Position numbers and translations under genes: made by a program
Notes under the pieces: generated by a model
Database searches by the model: none
Seen by the model: the letters and a program-made list of their open reading frames with translations, nothing else
Told to the model about the DNA's origin: nothing
Shown: positions 16,558 to 25,256 of the stretch, piece by piece
How the letters are laid out: every line of letters starts with the position of its first letter
Position numbering within the stretch: position 1 is the stretch's first letter
DNA from: Ewingella sp963519305
GTDB taxonomy: Bacteria; Pseudomonadota; Gammaproteobacteria; Enterobacterales; Enterobacteriaceae
Assembly (NCBI GenBank): GCA_963519305.1
Contig: CAUQMS010000014.1
Span: 1 to 64,000, forward strand
DNA length: 64,000 nucleotides
Direction: 5' to 3'

Positions 16558-17354
16558 TCCCTTCTTTCGCGGCTGCGCTTCAGACTACGGTAGGCGGCCT
16601 GCGCCGCTTCTTTAGTTTGCGCTTCGGTGGCGGGCTTGGCCGGGGCGACTTCGGCGTCCGGCTCGGTGATATTGAGCGTGGGCGGCGGGCCGAATTCATC
16701 GGTCTTTTCTTCTTCTTCCGGCTCTTCATCTTCTTTTAACGGTTTGCTGGCGGTCAGCAGAAAGGGCGACTGCTGCCAGCGGCTGCGGCGGCCCTGCAAC
16801 AGCGTGCGGGCGAGAATAATGCCGACGCCAAGTGCGGCCAGCATCATCAGGCGCAGCAGGTTGGTGGTGTTATCGACCTGTTTGGATTCCGTCGCCAGCA
16901 CGTGCGTATCCAGCGTCATGCGCAGGAAACCGCTCGGGCCATCTTTATCTTCAATTGGCTGGACAATCTGGTGGTTGAAATAACTGCCCGCGCGTTTACC
17001 GTCGAGTGCCAGCCGGTCACGGACCGGGACCTTTTCACCAGCGTGTGCCACCAGAGATCCGTCCAGTTCATAAACACTGGCATCAAGAATGCGACTGTTA
17101 TCGGTAAGTTGATTCAAAATAGTAGAAATCTGCGCGATATCCGCGCCATCATTGTCGCTGTCCATCAGCGGAGCCAGCGTAAAGGCCACTTGTTTCGCCA
17201 ATGTTTGGGCGAGTTGTTCCACCTGCTGGGATCGCGCAAGCTGATGGCCAAGGCTAAAATAAGACGCGCCTTGCATAAGCACGACCAACAAAGCCAGACA
17301 AATCAGTACGATAACCGTACGGTGCAGGCGAAATTTTAGTTTGGCCTTTGCCAT
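16554..17354 (-). CDS. ytjB: Membrane protein Smp/YtjB
   Basis: The 266-residue protein has an N-terminal transmembrane helix (about 14-33), a periplasmic domain with the conserved sequences around QLTDN and DRLALDGK, a second helix (about 164-182) and a cytoplasmic tail. E. coli Smp is 214 residues. The extra length is a low-complexity acidic, Pro/Ala-rich tail (DEEPEEEEKTDEFG..). The function is not established. It is divergent from serB, as in E. coli, and AAGGAAACGGA precedes its ATG. In E. coli lplA lies between yjjJ and smp; it is absent here. Confidence 0.9.
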   Translation of the reverse strand: MAKAKLKFRLHRTVIVLICLALLVVLMQGASYFSLGHQLARSQQVEQLAQTLAKQVAFTLAPLMDSDNDGADIAQISTILNQLTDNSRILDASVYELDGSLVAHAGEKVPVRDRLALDGKRAGSYFNHQIVQPIEDKDGPSGFLRMTLDTHVLATESKQVDNTTNLLRLMMLAALGVGIILARTLLQGRRSRWQQSPFLLTASKPLKEDEEPEEEEKTDEFGPPPTLNITEPDAEVAPAKPATEAQTKEAAQAAYRSLKRSRERRD

Positions 17355-17428
17355 TCCGTTTCCTTAAGATTTTCGACGACTTTAATGTTGCCAGAAGCGC
17401 GGGCGATAGGGTAGCTTGTTGCCTCATT

Positions 17429-17550
17429 TACCCTGCATCCTTCAAGCTGCTTCAGCGTTGTCTGCCTTCGCGAAACCCAGTCACATACTGATGTATGTTC
17501 CTGCGTTTCACTCAGTTGCCGCCTTGACGTAACTCGAATGATTTTGGGTA
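17429..17550. repeat. ERIC-like dispersed inverted repeat, smp-serB gap
   Basis: The ends TACCCTGCATCCTTCAAGCT and the complement of the right arm (GTAACTCGAATGATTTTGGGTA region, 17529-17550) form an imperfect inverted repeat of about 22 bp spanning 122 bp. Internal GAAACCCAGTCACATACTGA.. and GTTTCACTCAGT give further symmetry. It resembles the deoB-deoD element in arms but not in core. Confidence 0.75.
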
Positions 17551-17603
17551 TTATTTTATGCAATCCTTGTTTTTCTACGCCTAACTGCCCGACAGGAGTA
17601 ATC

Positions 17604-18569
17604 ATGCCAAACAGTCTGACCTATTGCGATCTTCCCGCGGAGATCCACCAATGGCCGGGACTTCCTCTTTCCCTTAGTGGCGATGAAGTGATGCCGCTGG
17701 ACTACCGCGCCGGGCACACTGGCTGGTTGCTGTATGGCAGGAAACTCGATAAAACAAGCATTACGCACTTCCAGCGCCGCTTAGGCCGCGCACTGGTGAT
17801 TGTCAGCGCCTGGACGGTGGATGACTATCAGGTTATCCGTCTGGCCGGTTCCCTGACCGCCGATGTGGAAGCGCTGGCTGAGTCTTTCGGGCTGGACGTC
17901 ACTCAGCTGGGCAAAGTACCCCACATGCGCACGCCGGGCCTGCTGGTGATGGACATGGATTCTACGGCGATTGAGATCGAATGCATCGATGAAATCGCCA
18001 AGCTGGCGGGTGTCGGTGAGCAGGTGGCAGAAGTCACCGAGCGGGCAATGCGCGGTGAACTGGATTTCGCTGCCAGCCTGCGTCAGCGTGTGGCGACCTT
18101 AAAAGATGCGGACGCCAGCATTTTGCAGCAAGTGCGTGAAACCCTGCCCCTGATGCCGGGTCTGACCCGTCTGGTGGCGCGCCTGCAGGAGCTGGGCTGG
18201 CACGTGGCGATCGCCTCAGGCGGTTTTACCTATTACGCCGAATACTTGCGTGACAAGCTGAACCTGACTGACGTCGCGGCCAATGAACTGGAAGTGCGGG
18301 ACGGCAAACTGACTGGTCGGGTGATAGGCCCGATTGTCGATGCGCAATATAAAGCCGATACCTTGCTGAAGCTGGCAGACAAGTTGGGTATCGCAAAAGA
18401 GCAGACCGTGGCGATTGGCGACGGTGCCAATGATTTGAAAATGATGGCGGTGGCCGGTATGGGTATCGCTTATCACGCTAAACCTAAAGTCTACGAACAG
18501 GCTGAAGTGTGCATTCGCCACGCTGACTTAATTGGTGTGCTGTGTATTTTGAGCGGCAGTCTGGCGTAG
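17604..18569 (+). CDS. serB: Phosphoserine phosphatase
   Basis: SerB performs the last step of serine synthesis, dephosphorylating L-3-phosphoserine. The 321-residue protein has an N-terminal ACT-like region and a HAD phosphatase domain with motif I DMDSTAIEIE, motif II SGG and motif III GDGANDLKM. The ATG at 17604, after CAGGAG, gives the E. coli N-terminus and length (322). It starts the serB-radA-nadR group. Confidence 0.97.
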   Translation: MPNSLTYCDLPAEIHQWPGLPLSLSGDEVMPLDYRAGHTGWLLYGRKLDKTSITHFQRRLGRALVIVSAWTVDDYQVIRLAGSLTADVEALAESFGLDVTQLGKVPHMRTPGLLVMDMDSTAIEIECIDEIAKLAGVGEQVAEVTERAMRGELDFAASLRQRVATLKDADASILQQVRETLPLMPGLTRLVARLQELGWHVAIASGGFTYYAEYLRDKLNLTDVAANELEVRDGKLTGRVIGPIVDAQYKADTLLKLADKLGIAKEQTVAIGDGANDLKMMAVAGMGIAYHAKPKVYEQAEVCIRHADLIGVLCILSGSLA

Positions 18570-18605
18570 CGCTGTTTTTCGAAGAATAAAACCAAGAGGT
18601 ACGTT

Positions 18606-19988
18606 GTGGCAAAAGCAGCAAAACGGGCATTTGTGTGTAATGAATGCGGCGCAGATTATCCGCGCTGGCAGGGGCAATGCAGTGCCTGTCAGGCCTGGAA
18701 CTCCATTACCGAAATCCGTTTGTCGGCGTCGCCGACCGTGGCCCGCAACGAACGTCTGACGGGCTATGCCGGTGACACCGGCGTCAGCCGCGTGCAAAAA
18801 CTCTCGGACATCAGTCTCGATGAGATGCCGCGGTTCAGCACCGGTTTCAAAGAGTTTGACCGCGTACTCGGCGGCGGCGTGGTGCCGGGCAGTGCGATTT
18901 TGATCGGCGGTAACCCCGGCGCAGGTAAAAGTACGCTGCTGTTGCAGATCCTGTGCAACCTCGGCGAAAACATGAAAACTCTGTACGTCACCGGCGAAGA
19001 GTCGCTACAACAGGTGGCGATGCGCGCGCACCGGCTTGGGTTGCCCACCGCCAATATGAACATGCTGTCTGAAACCAGCATCGAACAGATCTGCCTGATT
19101 GCCGATCAGGAAAAGCCGAAACTGATGGTGATCGACTCCATTCAGGTGATGCACATGTCGGATATTCAGTCGTCGCCGGGGACGGTGGCGCAGGTGCGCG
19201 AAACTGCTGCCTACCTGACGCGTTTCGCCAAGACGCGCGGCGTGGCGATTGTCATGGTCGGCCATGTGACTAAAGACGGTTCTCTCGCCGGGCCAAAAGT
19301 CCTCGAGCACTGCATCGACTGCTCGGTCATGCTTGACGGTGATGCCGATTCCCGTTTCCGTACCCTGCGCAGCCATAAAAACCGCTTCGGTGCGGTGAAT
19401 GAGCTGGGCGTTTTCGCCATGACCGAACAAGGTCTGCGAGAAGTCAGCAACCCTTCTGCCATTTTCCTCAGCCGGGGCGACGAAATCACCTCGGGCAGTT
19501 CGGTGATGGTGTTGTGGGAAGGGACGCGGCCACTGCTGGTCGAAATTCAGGCGCTGGTGGATCACTCGATGATGGGCAATCCGCGCCGCGTGGCAGTGGG
19601 ACTTGAGCAGAACCGGCTGGCGATCCTTCTGGCCGTGCTGCACCGCCACGGCGGGCTGCAAATGGCCGATCAGGATGTGTTCGTCAACGTGGTTGGTGGC
19701 GTGAAAGTGACTGAAACCAGCGCCGATTTAGCGTTGCTGCTGTCGCTGGTCTCAAGCCTGCGGGATCGTCCGTTGCCGCAGGATCTGGTGGTGTTTGGTG
19801 AAGTGGGGCTGGCCGGTGAAATTCGCCCTGTACCGAGCGGGCAGGAGCGTATTGCCGAAGCTGCCAAGCACGGTTTTAAGCGCGCGATTGTCCCTCACGC
19901 TAACGTGCCGAAGAAATTGCCCGCCGGGATGCAGGTATTTGGCGTGAAAAAACTGGCCGATGCACTGGCGATCTTAGACGATCTGTAA
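18606..19988 (+). CDS. radA: DNA repair protein RadA
   Basis: RadA is a RecA-like ATPase that promotes branch migration in recombination intermediates. The 460-residue protein, equal to E. coli, has a C4 zinc finger (C11, C14, C25, C28), Walker A GGNPGAGKST (101-110), the RadA motif KNRFG and a C-terminal Lon-protease-like domain. The GTG start follows AAGAGGT. It lies 36 bp after serB. Confidence 0.98.
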   Translation: MAKAAKRAFVCNECGADYPRWQGQCSACQAWNSITEIRLSASPTVARNERLTGYAGDTGVSRVQKLSDISLDEMPRFSTGFKEFDRVLGGGVVPGSAILIGGNPGAGKSTLLLQILCNLGENMKTLYVTGEESLQQVAMRAHRLGLPTANMNMLSETSIEQICLIADQEKPKLMVIDSIQVMHMSDIQSSPGTVAQVRETAAYLTRFAKTRGVAIVMVGHVTKDGSLAGPKVLEHCIDCSVMLDGDADSRFRTLRSHKNRFGAVNELGVFAMTEQGLREVSNPSAIFLSRGDEITSGSSVMVLWEGTRPLLVEIQALVDHSMMGNPRRVAVGLEQNRLAILLAVLHRHGGLQMADQDVFVNVVGGVKVTETSADLALLLSLVSSLRDRPLPQDLVVFGEVGLAGEIRPVPSGQERIAEAAKHGFKRAIVPHANVPKKLPAGMQVFGVKKLADALAILDDL

Positions 19989-20001
19989 CAACGTCAATAT
20001 G

Positions 20002-20029
20002 TTGCTCTGGCCGTGAGCTGTGCTATTTT
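20002..20029 (+). promoter_or_regulatory. Candidate nadR promoter
   Basis: TTGCTC (20002-20007), 16 bp, then an extended -10 TGC-TATTTT (20021-20029) lie directly before the NadR box. Confidence 0.5.
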
Positions 20030-20047
20030 TGTTTAGCAAACTAAACA
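20030..20047. promoter_or_regulatory. NadR operator
   Basis: TGTTTA-GCAAAC-TAAACA is a perfect instance of the NadR box TGTTTA-N6-TAAACA that controls nadA, nadB and pncB in enterobacteria. It lies at the expected start of transcription of nadR, so NadR probably represses its own gene. Confidence 0.82.
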
Positions 20048-20064
20048 TGAGGTGAGGACAAGGT

Positions 20065-21321
20065 ATGTCACAGTTCGATTATCTGAAGACGGCCATTAAA
20101 CAACAGGGACACACCTTACAGCAGGTGGCCGATGCCAGTGGCATGACGAAAGGCTACCTGAGCCAGTTGCTCAACGCGAAAATCAAAAGCCCGAGCGCAC
20201 AGAAGCTTGAAGCGCTGCACCGTTTCTTAGAGCTCGAATTCCCCCGCCGCGAGAAAAAAATTGGCGTAGTGTTTGGTAAGTTTTACCCGCTGCACACCGG
20301 ACACATCTATCTTATCCAGCGCGCCTGCAGCCAGGTTGATGAACTGCACCTGATCATGGGCTACGACGAACCCCGCGACCGCTCTCTGTTTGAAAACAGT
20401 TCGATGTCACAACAGCCAACGGTCAGCGACCGCCTGCGCTGGTTGCTGCAAACCTTCAAATATCAGAAAAATATTCATATCCATTCGTTCAATGAAGAGG
20501 GGATGGAGCCGTACCCGCATGGCTGGGATGTATGGAGCCGCGGCATCACCGAGTTTATGGAGAAGAAAGGGATCCACCCGAATACCATTTACTCCAGCGA
20601 GGAAAATGATGCGCCGCAGTACCGCAAACATCTGGGGATCGACACTGTGCTTATCGATCCTAAACGCTCATTTATGAAAATCAGCGGTTCTCAAATCCGC
20701 CAGGACCCGTTCCGTTACTGGGATTATATTCCGACAGAAGTAAAACCCTTCTTTGTGCGTACAGTCGCAATACTGGGCGGCGAGTCGAGCGGAAAATCCA
20801 CGCTGGTCAATAAGTTAGCCAATATTTTTAACACCACGAGTGCCTGGGAATATGGCCGTGATTATGTCTTCTCACATCTTGGCGGCGATGAGATGGCTCT
20901 GCAATATTCCGACTACGATAAGATCGCGCTCGGTCAGGCACAGTACATTGATTTCGCTGTTAAATACGCCAATAAAGTGGCCTTCATTGATACCGACTTT
21001 CTGACCACGCAGGCGTTTTGTAAGAAGTATGAAGGCCGCGAGCATCCGTTTGTGCAGGCGCTGATGGATGAATATCGCTTTGATCTGGTGATCCTGCTGG
21101 AAAACAATACGCCGTGGGTGGCCGATGGTTTGCGCAGCCTCGGCAGCACCACTGACCGCATGCTATTCCAGAACCTGTTAATCGATATGCTGAAAGAAAA
21201 TGGCGTCAACTATGTCCGTGTCGAATCGTCGGACTATGATCAGCGTTTCCTCGAGTGCGTTGAGTTGGTACAGACTATGCTTGCCGCCGACACCAGCCGG
21301 GTAAGCCGCTCGCTAAAATAG
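20065..21321 (+). CDS. nadR: Trifunctional NAD biosynthesis regulator NadR
   Basis: This 418-residue protein (410 in E. coli) has an N-terminal helix-turn-helix (LQQVADASGMTKGYLSQLL), a central NMN adenylyltransferase-like domain with the HxGH signature (GKFYPLHTGH, about 72-81) and a C-terminal ribosylnicotinamide kinase with P-loop GGESSGKST (about 238-246). It senses NAD/ATP, represses NAD synthesis and salvage genes, and phosphorylates nicotinamide riboside. A perfect NadR box precedes it. Confidence 0.97.
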   Translation: MSQFDYLKTAIKQQGHTLQQVADASGMTKGYLSQLLNAKIKSPSAQKLEALHRFLELEFPRREKKIGVVFGKFYPLHTGHIYLIQRACSQVDELHLIMGYDEPRDRSLFENSSMSQQPTVSDRLRWLLQTFKYQKNIHIHSFNEEGMEPYPHGWDVWSRGITEFMEKKGIHPNTIYSSEENDAPQYRKHLGIDTVLIDPKRSFMKISGSQIRQDPFRYWDYIPTEVKPFFVRTVAILGGESSGKSTLVNKLANIFNTTSAWEYGRDYVFSHLGGDEMALQYSDYDKIALGQAQYIDFAVKYANKVAFIDTDFLTTQAFCKKYEGREHPFVQALMDEYRFDLVILLENNTPWVADGLRSLGSTTDRMLFQNLLIDMLKENGVNYVRVESSDYDQRFLECVELVQTMLAADTSRVSRSLK

Positions 21322-21354
21322 GCCGCCCTGCTTGCCTGCTGACCGAATCACCCT

Positions 21355-21391
21355 AAATGCCCTCACTTTCAGGAGCTGGGGCATTTTATTT
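21355..21391 (+). terminator. Terminator of nadR
   Basis: An 8-bp stem AAATGCCC/GGGCATTT with a 16-nt loop is followed by TTATTT. Confidence 0.65.
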
Positions 21392-21685
21392 GCGTGGTGA
21401 TCAATAAGGCACAGATAAAATAGTAACGGTGCTATTTTTAAGTTGCAGAAATAAACTGAATATCATTTTAATTAAACATTAATTAATGCGGCGTGTAACA
21501 ACCTATAAAAATTAGTGCAATTTCTTCAATGAGTTATGAAATAACTGTTTCAGAGAAATTTCATTGCGCATTTAATGCGTAAAGCCTGCTTTGAAAATAA
21601 AAATAGAGTGTGCCGGTTCAGAGTTATTTCGCGGATTATACTTATCCGATATGCCTGCTGGGGTGGGCTTTCTAAGGTGAGCAGA
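21392..21685. other. AT-rich gap before the DUF3300 gene
   Basis: No gene is visible in this 294-bp AT-rich stretch. It holds a small hairpin CGCAT-TTA-ATGCG (about 21567-21579) and TTAATTAA-type sequence near 21468-21487. It must contain the promoter of the DUF3300/DUF2950 pair, but I cannot place it. Confidence 0.5.
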
Positions 21686-23203
21686 ATGAATTCTTCGTTC
21701 AAGTTCTGGGGGACGGCACTGGCCTGTGGTGTAGGTGCATTTGCGCTGGCCAGCGTCCTCTTTATCAAAGGTTGGTTTCCGGTAAATTCTCAGGCTGAAA
21801 GTGTTCCTGCCCAAGTCAGTACACAACCGGCACCTGCCGTTGCAACCGTGGCCGCGCCAGCAGCGGCGGCAGTCCCTGCACCACCGGCCTTTACTCAGGC
21901 GCAAATCGACCAGTGGGTAGCGCCAGTGGCGCTCTACCCGGATGCCTTGTTGTCGCAGGTGCTGATGGCATCGACGTATCCGACCAATGTCATTCAGGCA
22001 GTCCAGTGGTCGCGTGACCACCCGCAGCTGCAAGGTGATGCAGCGGTTAAAGCGGCGGCTAATGAGCCGTGGGACCCAAGCGTGAAATCGCTGGTGGCAT
22101 TCCCGCAGTTACTGTCCCTGATGGGGGAAGATCCTGTCTGGGTGCAAAACTTGGGTAACTTATTCCTGGCCCAGCCGGCTGACTTGATGGACAGCGTGCA
22201 GAAATTCCGCCAGATAGCCCAAAAGAGCGGAGTGCTGAAAACCACACCTCAGCAAAAAGTGACCGTTAAGCCTGCTGCACAAAGTAGCACGACGGTAGTG
22301 AATGCCGCACCGCAGACCATCATTATAGAATCTGCGGATCCACAGGTAGTTTACGTACCAAGCTATAACCCGAATGTGGTGTACGGTGCCTGGCCGACAC
22401 CCGCTTATCCGCCGGTCTATCTGGCGCCGCCGCCGGGCGAGCAATTTGTCAACGGCGTGGCATCGGGCATCGGTTTTGGGGTCGGCGTGGCTGCGACGTA
22501 TGCTATTTTCGGCAGCATTGATTGGGACGACGACCACCATCACGATGACCACCACGACGATGGACACCATGACGACGGGCACCATGATGATGGTCATCAC
22601 GGCGGCCAGCAGAACAATTTTATCAACGTGAATACCAATAATTACAACCGGATATCGGGCAACAATAATGTGGCCAACCTTACCGGAAACACGGGCAACA
22701 CTGCATGGCAGCATAATCCGGCCTTTAATGCCGGTACGCCAAACCATCCGGCTAATCTCGGTGGCGCCACGCAGAATCAGGCACTAAACCGTGCGGCTCA
22801 GCGTAACAACTACCGTGGTTTCGACGGGACGGCAACGGCGCAAACGACCGCGCAGCGTCGCCAGCAGGCAGCGTCAGTGATGAACAGCCATGTAGGGCGG
22901 ACAGCAACGACTGCGCCACGATCAGTGCCTTCGTCTAACAATAATCTGGCCAACCGCGCGCAGGTGAACTCCGGTTCCAGCCGCCAGATGCCAGCTCAGT
23001 ACCGTAACCATCAGCAGATGCAAAATCTGCATCCGAACAATATGATGAATCAGTCCCGCAGCTCGGCCTTTAGCGGTAATTCAAGCCGTTCGCCGTCGTG
23101 GCAGCAGCAACAGGCGCGCGGCAATCAGAGCCGTCAGCAAATGCATGATGTTATGCGCTCACGCCCTGCCAACGCAGAGCCTATGCATCTGCACCGTCGC
23201 TAG
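21686..23203 (+). CDS. DUF3300 envelope protein with His/Asp-rich segment
   Basis: The 505-residue protein belongs to the DUF3300 family (E. coli YacH is a member). An N-terminal hydrophobic segment (about 8-30) acts as signal or anchor, followed by an Ala/Pro linker and the conserved DUF3300 region (about 68-250, with WVAPVALYPDALLSQVLMAS and VVYVPSYNPNVVYG). Residues 281-305 form a His/Asp stretch with three DDGHH-type units, likely metal binding. The C-terminal 200 residues are Asn/Gln/Ser-rich. AAGGTGAG precedes the ATG at 21686. It is followed 17 bp later by a DUF2950 gene, a known pairing. Function unknown. Confidence 0.88.
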   Translation: MNSSFKFWGTALACGVGAFALASVLFIKGWFPVNSQAESVPAQVSTQPAPAVATVAAPAAAAVPAPPAFTQAQIDQWVAPVALYPDALLSQVLMASTYPTNVIQAVQWSRDHPQLQGDAAVKAAANEPWDPSVKSLVAFPQLLSLMGEDPVWVQNLGNLFLAQPADLMDSVQKFRQIAQKSGVLKTTPQQKVTVKPAAQSSTTVVNAAPQTIIIESADPQVVYVPSYNPNVVYGAWPTPAYPPVYLAPPPGEQFVNGVASGIGFGVGVAATYAIFGSIDWDDDHHHDDHHDDGHHDDGHHDDGHHGGQQNNFINVNTNNYNRISGNNNVANLTGNTGNTAWQHNPAFNAGTPNHPANLGGATQNQALNRAAQRNNYRGFDGTATAQTTAQRRQQAASVMNSHVGRTATTAPRSVPSSNNNLANRAQVNSGSSRQMPAQYRNHQQMQNLHPNNMMNQSRSSAFSGNSSRSPSWQQQQARGNQSRQQMHDVMRSRPANAEPMHLHRR

Positions 23204-23220
23204 TGCGAAGAGGAAAAGTA

Positions 23221-24087
23221 ATGAATAAATTTACTCGTATTCTGATCTCGGCGGGGTTGCTGATGCTGCCTCTGAGTGCTTTTGCACAGCTTTATTTCAG
23301 CAGCCCCGATCAGGCAGCTCAGGCGCTGGTGAAAGCCGTAGACGCGCATGACGACGCGGCGTTGCAAAAGTTGCTCGGCGATGACTGGCCGGTTTACCTC
23401 CCGGAAAAAGATGTCGATCCGGACGCCGTGACACGCTTCTTACGCGACTGGAAAGTCTCACATAACCTGGTATTGCAGGGGGAAATCGCTCATCTGAATG
23501 TAGGGGCTGAAAACTGGCAACTGCCGATCCCGATGGTGAAAACTGCGGATGGCTGGTCGTTTGACATGCAAAAGGGCGCGGCGGAGATTGAAACCCGCGC
23601 CATCGGCAGAAATGAGTTGTCCGCCATTCAGGCCGTCACGGCGTATACCGATGCGCAGCAGCAGTACTGGCAAACCGCCGGTAACCCGCCGCATTACGCG
23701 CAAAAACTGATCAGCAGCGAAGGGCAGCGCGATGGTCTTTACTGGCCGGTTAAAGAGGGAGAAGTGCCCAGCCCGCTCGGCCCGGCGTTTGGCAACGATC
23801 AGCCAGGATCTGATTATCACGGCTATTATTACCGGATCCTGACGCAGCAGGGGAAAAACGCTGACGGCGGCGAACTCAGCTATCTCGATAACGGGCAGAT
23901 GACCAAAGGTTTTGCGCTGATTGCCTGGCCGGTCTCCTACGGACACACCGGGATCACCAGCTTTATGATTAATCAGAAAGGTGTGGTTTATCAGAAGGAT
24001 ATGGGCGACGACACGGATGCTCAGGCGCGCAAAATCGACAGTTTTGATCCCGACGCCAGCTGGCAGGCGATTGACGAACAACCTTAA
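23221..24087 (+). CDS. DUF2950 exported protein
   Basis: The 288-residue product has a Sec signal peptide ending at AFA (about residue 23) and the DUF2950 fold. Recognisable parts are the N-terminal FSSPDQAAQALVKAVDAHD and the C-terminal YYYRILTQQGKNADGG and FALIAWPVSYGHTGITSF blocks. GAGGAAAAG precedes the ATG at 23221. It sits 17 bp after the DUF3300 gene and shares its terminator at 24115, so they form a two-gene operon. Neither has an established role; a periplasmic, cell-envelope function is inferred from the export signals. Confidence 0.88.
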   Translation: MNKFTRILISAGLLMLPLSAFAQLYFSSPDQAAQALVKAVDAHDDAALQKLLGDDWPVYLPEKDVDPDAVTRFLRDWKVSHNLVLQGEIAHLNVGAENWQLPIPMVKTADGWSFDMQKGAAEIETRAIGRNELSAIQAVTAYTDAQQQYWQTAGNPPHYAQKLISSEGQRDGLYWPVKEGEVPSPLGPAFGNDQPGSDYHGYYYRILTQQGKNADGGELSYLDNGQMTKGFALIAWPVSYGHTGITSFMINQKGVVYQKDMGDDTDAQARKIDSFDPDASWQAIDEQP

Positions 24088-24114
24088 GCTTCATTGTTTG
24101 CCACAGGGAAAAAT

Positions 24115-24150
24115 AAACCCCGTAACCGCTGTTACGGGGTTTTTCTTTTT
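24115..24150 (+). terminator. Terminator of the DUF3300-DUF2950 operon
   Basis: A 12-bp stem AAACCCCGTAAC/GTTACGGGGTTT with a CGCT loop is followed by TTCTTTTT. It also faces the convergent oxidoreductase gene. Confidence 0.92.
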
Positions 24151-24155
24151 ACAGA

Positions 24156-25157
24156 TTAGAATGCGACCACAATTTTGCCCTGCATATGGCCATCAAGCAC
24201 TTTGGCATGGGCAGCTTCGATGCTTGCGACGCTCAGTCCTTGCAGTGTATCGCTCAGGGTGGTTTGCACTTTGCCTTCATCGACCAGTGCGGCAACCTGT
24301 TTGAGGATCTCACCCTGCTGGGCAATGTCCGGCGTGTTGAACATGCTGCGGGTATACATCAGCTCCCAGTGCAGCGCGGCGCTTTTCAGCTTCAGCGTAT
24401 TCATATCCAGCGGTTTTTCATTTTCGACGATAGTACAGATGTGGCCCATCGGTGCAATCAGATCGCTGATCGCCGCCCAGTGGCCATCGGTATCGTTCAG
24501 ACACAGAATGAAATCGACCTGTTTGATGTCATGCTTCGCCAGCTCACCTTTCAGATCTTTGTAGTTCACGGTGAGATCCGCACCGCGATCCAGACACCAT
24601 TGGGCTGATTCCGGGCGTGACGCCGTGGCGATGACTTTCACTTTGCTGCGCTGTGCGGCAAACGGAATAGCCAGTGAGCCAACACCGCCAGCGCCACCGA
24701 TGATCAGCAGGGTTTTGTCCGCTGAGGCATGCTGAATGTTCAGGTGTTCAAACAGCGCTTCCCAGGCGGTCAGTGCGGTTAACGGCATTGCGGCAGATTG
24801 CGCCCAGTCCTGGGTTTTCGGCTTGAGTGAGACAATACGTGAATCGATAAGTTGTTGGCTGGCGTTGCTGCCGGAGCGGGTAATATCACCCGCGTACCAG
24901 ACTTCATCGCCCACCTTGAAATTTTTCACTGCGCTGCCGACAGATTTGACGATCCCGCTGGCATCCCAACCCAGTACCTTTGGTGCGTCCAGCCCGTTTT
25001 TTTGCACGCTTTTATGCACTTTGGTATCGACCGGGTTGATTGATACGGCTTTTACTTCAACCAGCAGGTCAAATTCTTTGGCAACCGGCTGCGGTAATTC
25101 GACGGCGATGAAACGGGACGGGTCTTTCGGGTTTACTGCGATAGCTTTAACAGACAT
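24156..25157 (-). CDS. Zinc-type alcohol dehydrogenase-like / quinone oxidoreductase
   Basis: The 333-residue medium-chain dehydrogenase/reductase has the GroES-like N-terminal domain (KVLGWDASGIV) and a Rossmann domain with the nucleotide loop GGAGGVGSLA (about 152-161). The structural-zinc cysteine cluster is absent, so despite the family name it is closer to zinc-independent NADPH:quinone reductases. It is divergent from the LysR gene at 25257, with a 99-bp shared gap. The reaction is probably reduction of a quinone or enone; the substrate is unknown. Confidence 0.9.
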   Translation of the reverse strand: MSVKAIAVNPKDPSRFIAVELPQPVAKEFDLLVEVKAVSINPVDTKVHKSVQKNGLDAPKVLGWDASGIVKSVGSAVKNFKVGDEVWYAGDITRSGSNASQQLIDSRIVSLKPKTQDWAQSAAMPLTALTAWEALFEHLNIQHASADKTLLIIGGAGGVGSLAIPFAAQRSKVKVIATASRPESAQWCLDRGADLTVNYKDLKGELAKHDIKQVDFILCLNDTDGHWAAISDLIAPMGHICTIVENEKPLDMNTLKLKSAALHWELMYTRSMFNTPDIAQQGEILKQVAALVDEGKVQTTLSDTLQGLSVASIEAAHAKVLDGHMQGKIVVAF

Positions 25158-25256
25158 AAGAATTCCTCCATTGGGTATACAGACAGTCTAGCCCTCTTGC
25201 GGTAAGGTGATAAGATGGACAATAGATAACAAAGTGTTCGTCTGAGGTGAACAATC

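Noticed and set aside
22526..22600. The repeated DDGHH codons as a CRISPR-like or tandem DNA repeat array
   Set aside because: The repeat is in frame inside the DUF3300 gene and explained by the His/Asp protein segment.
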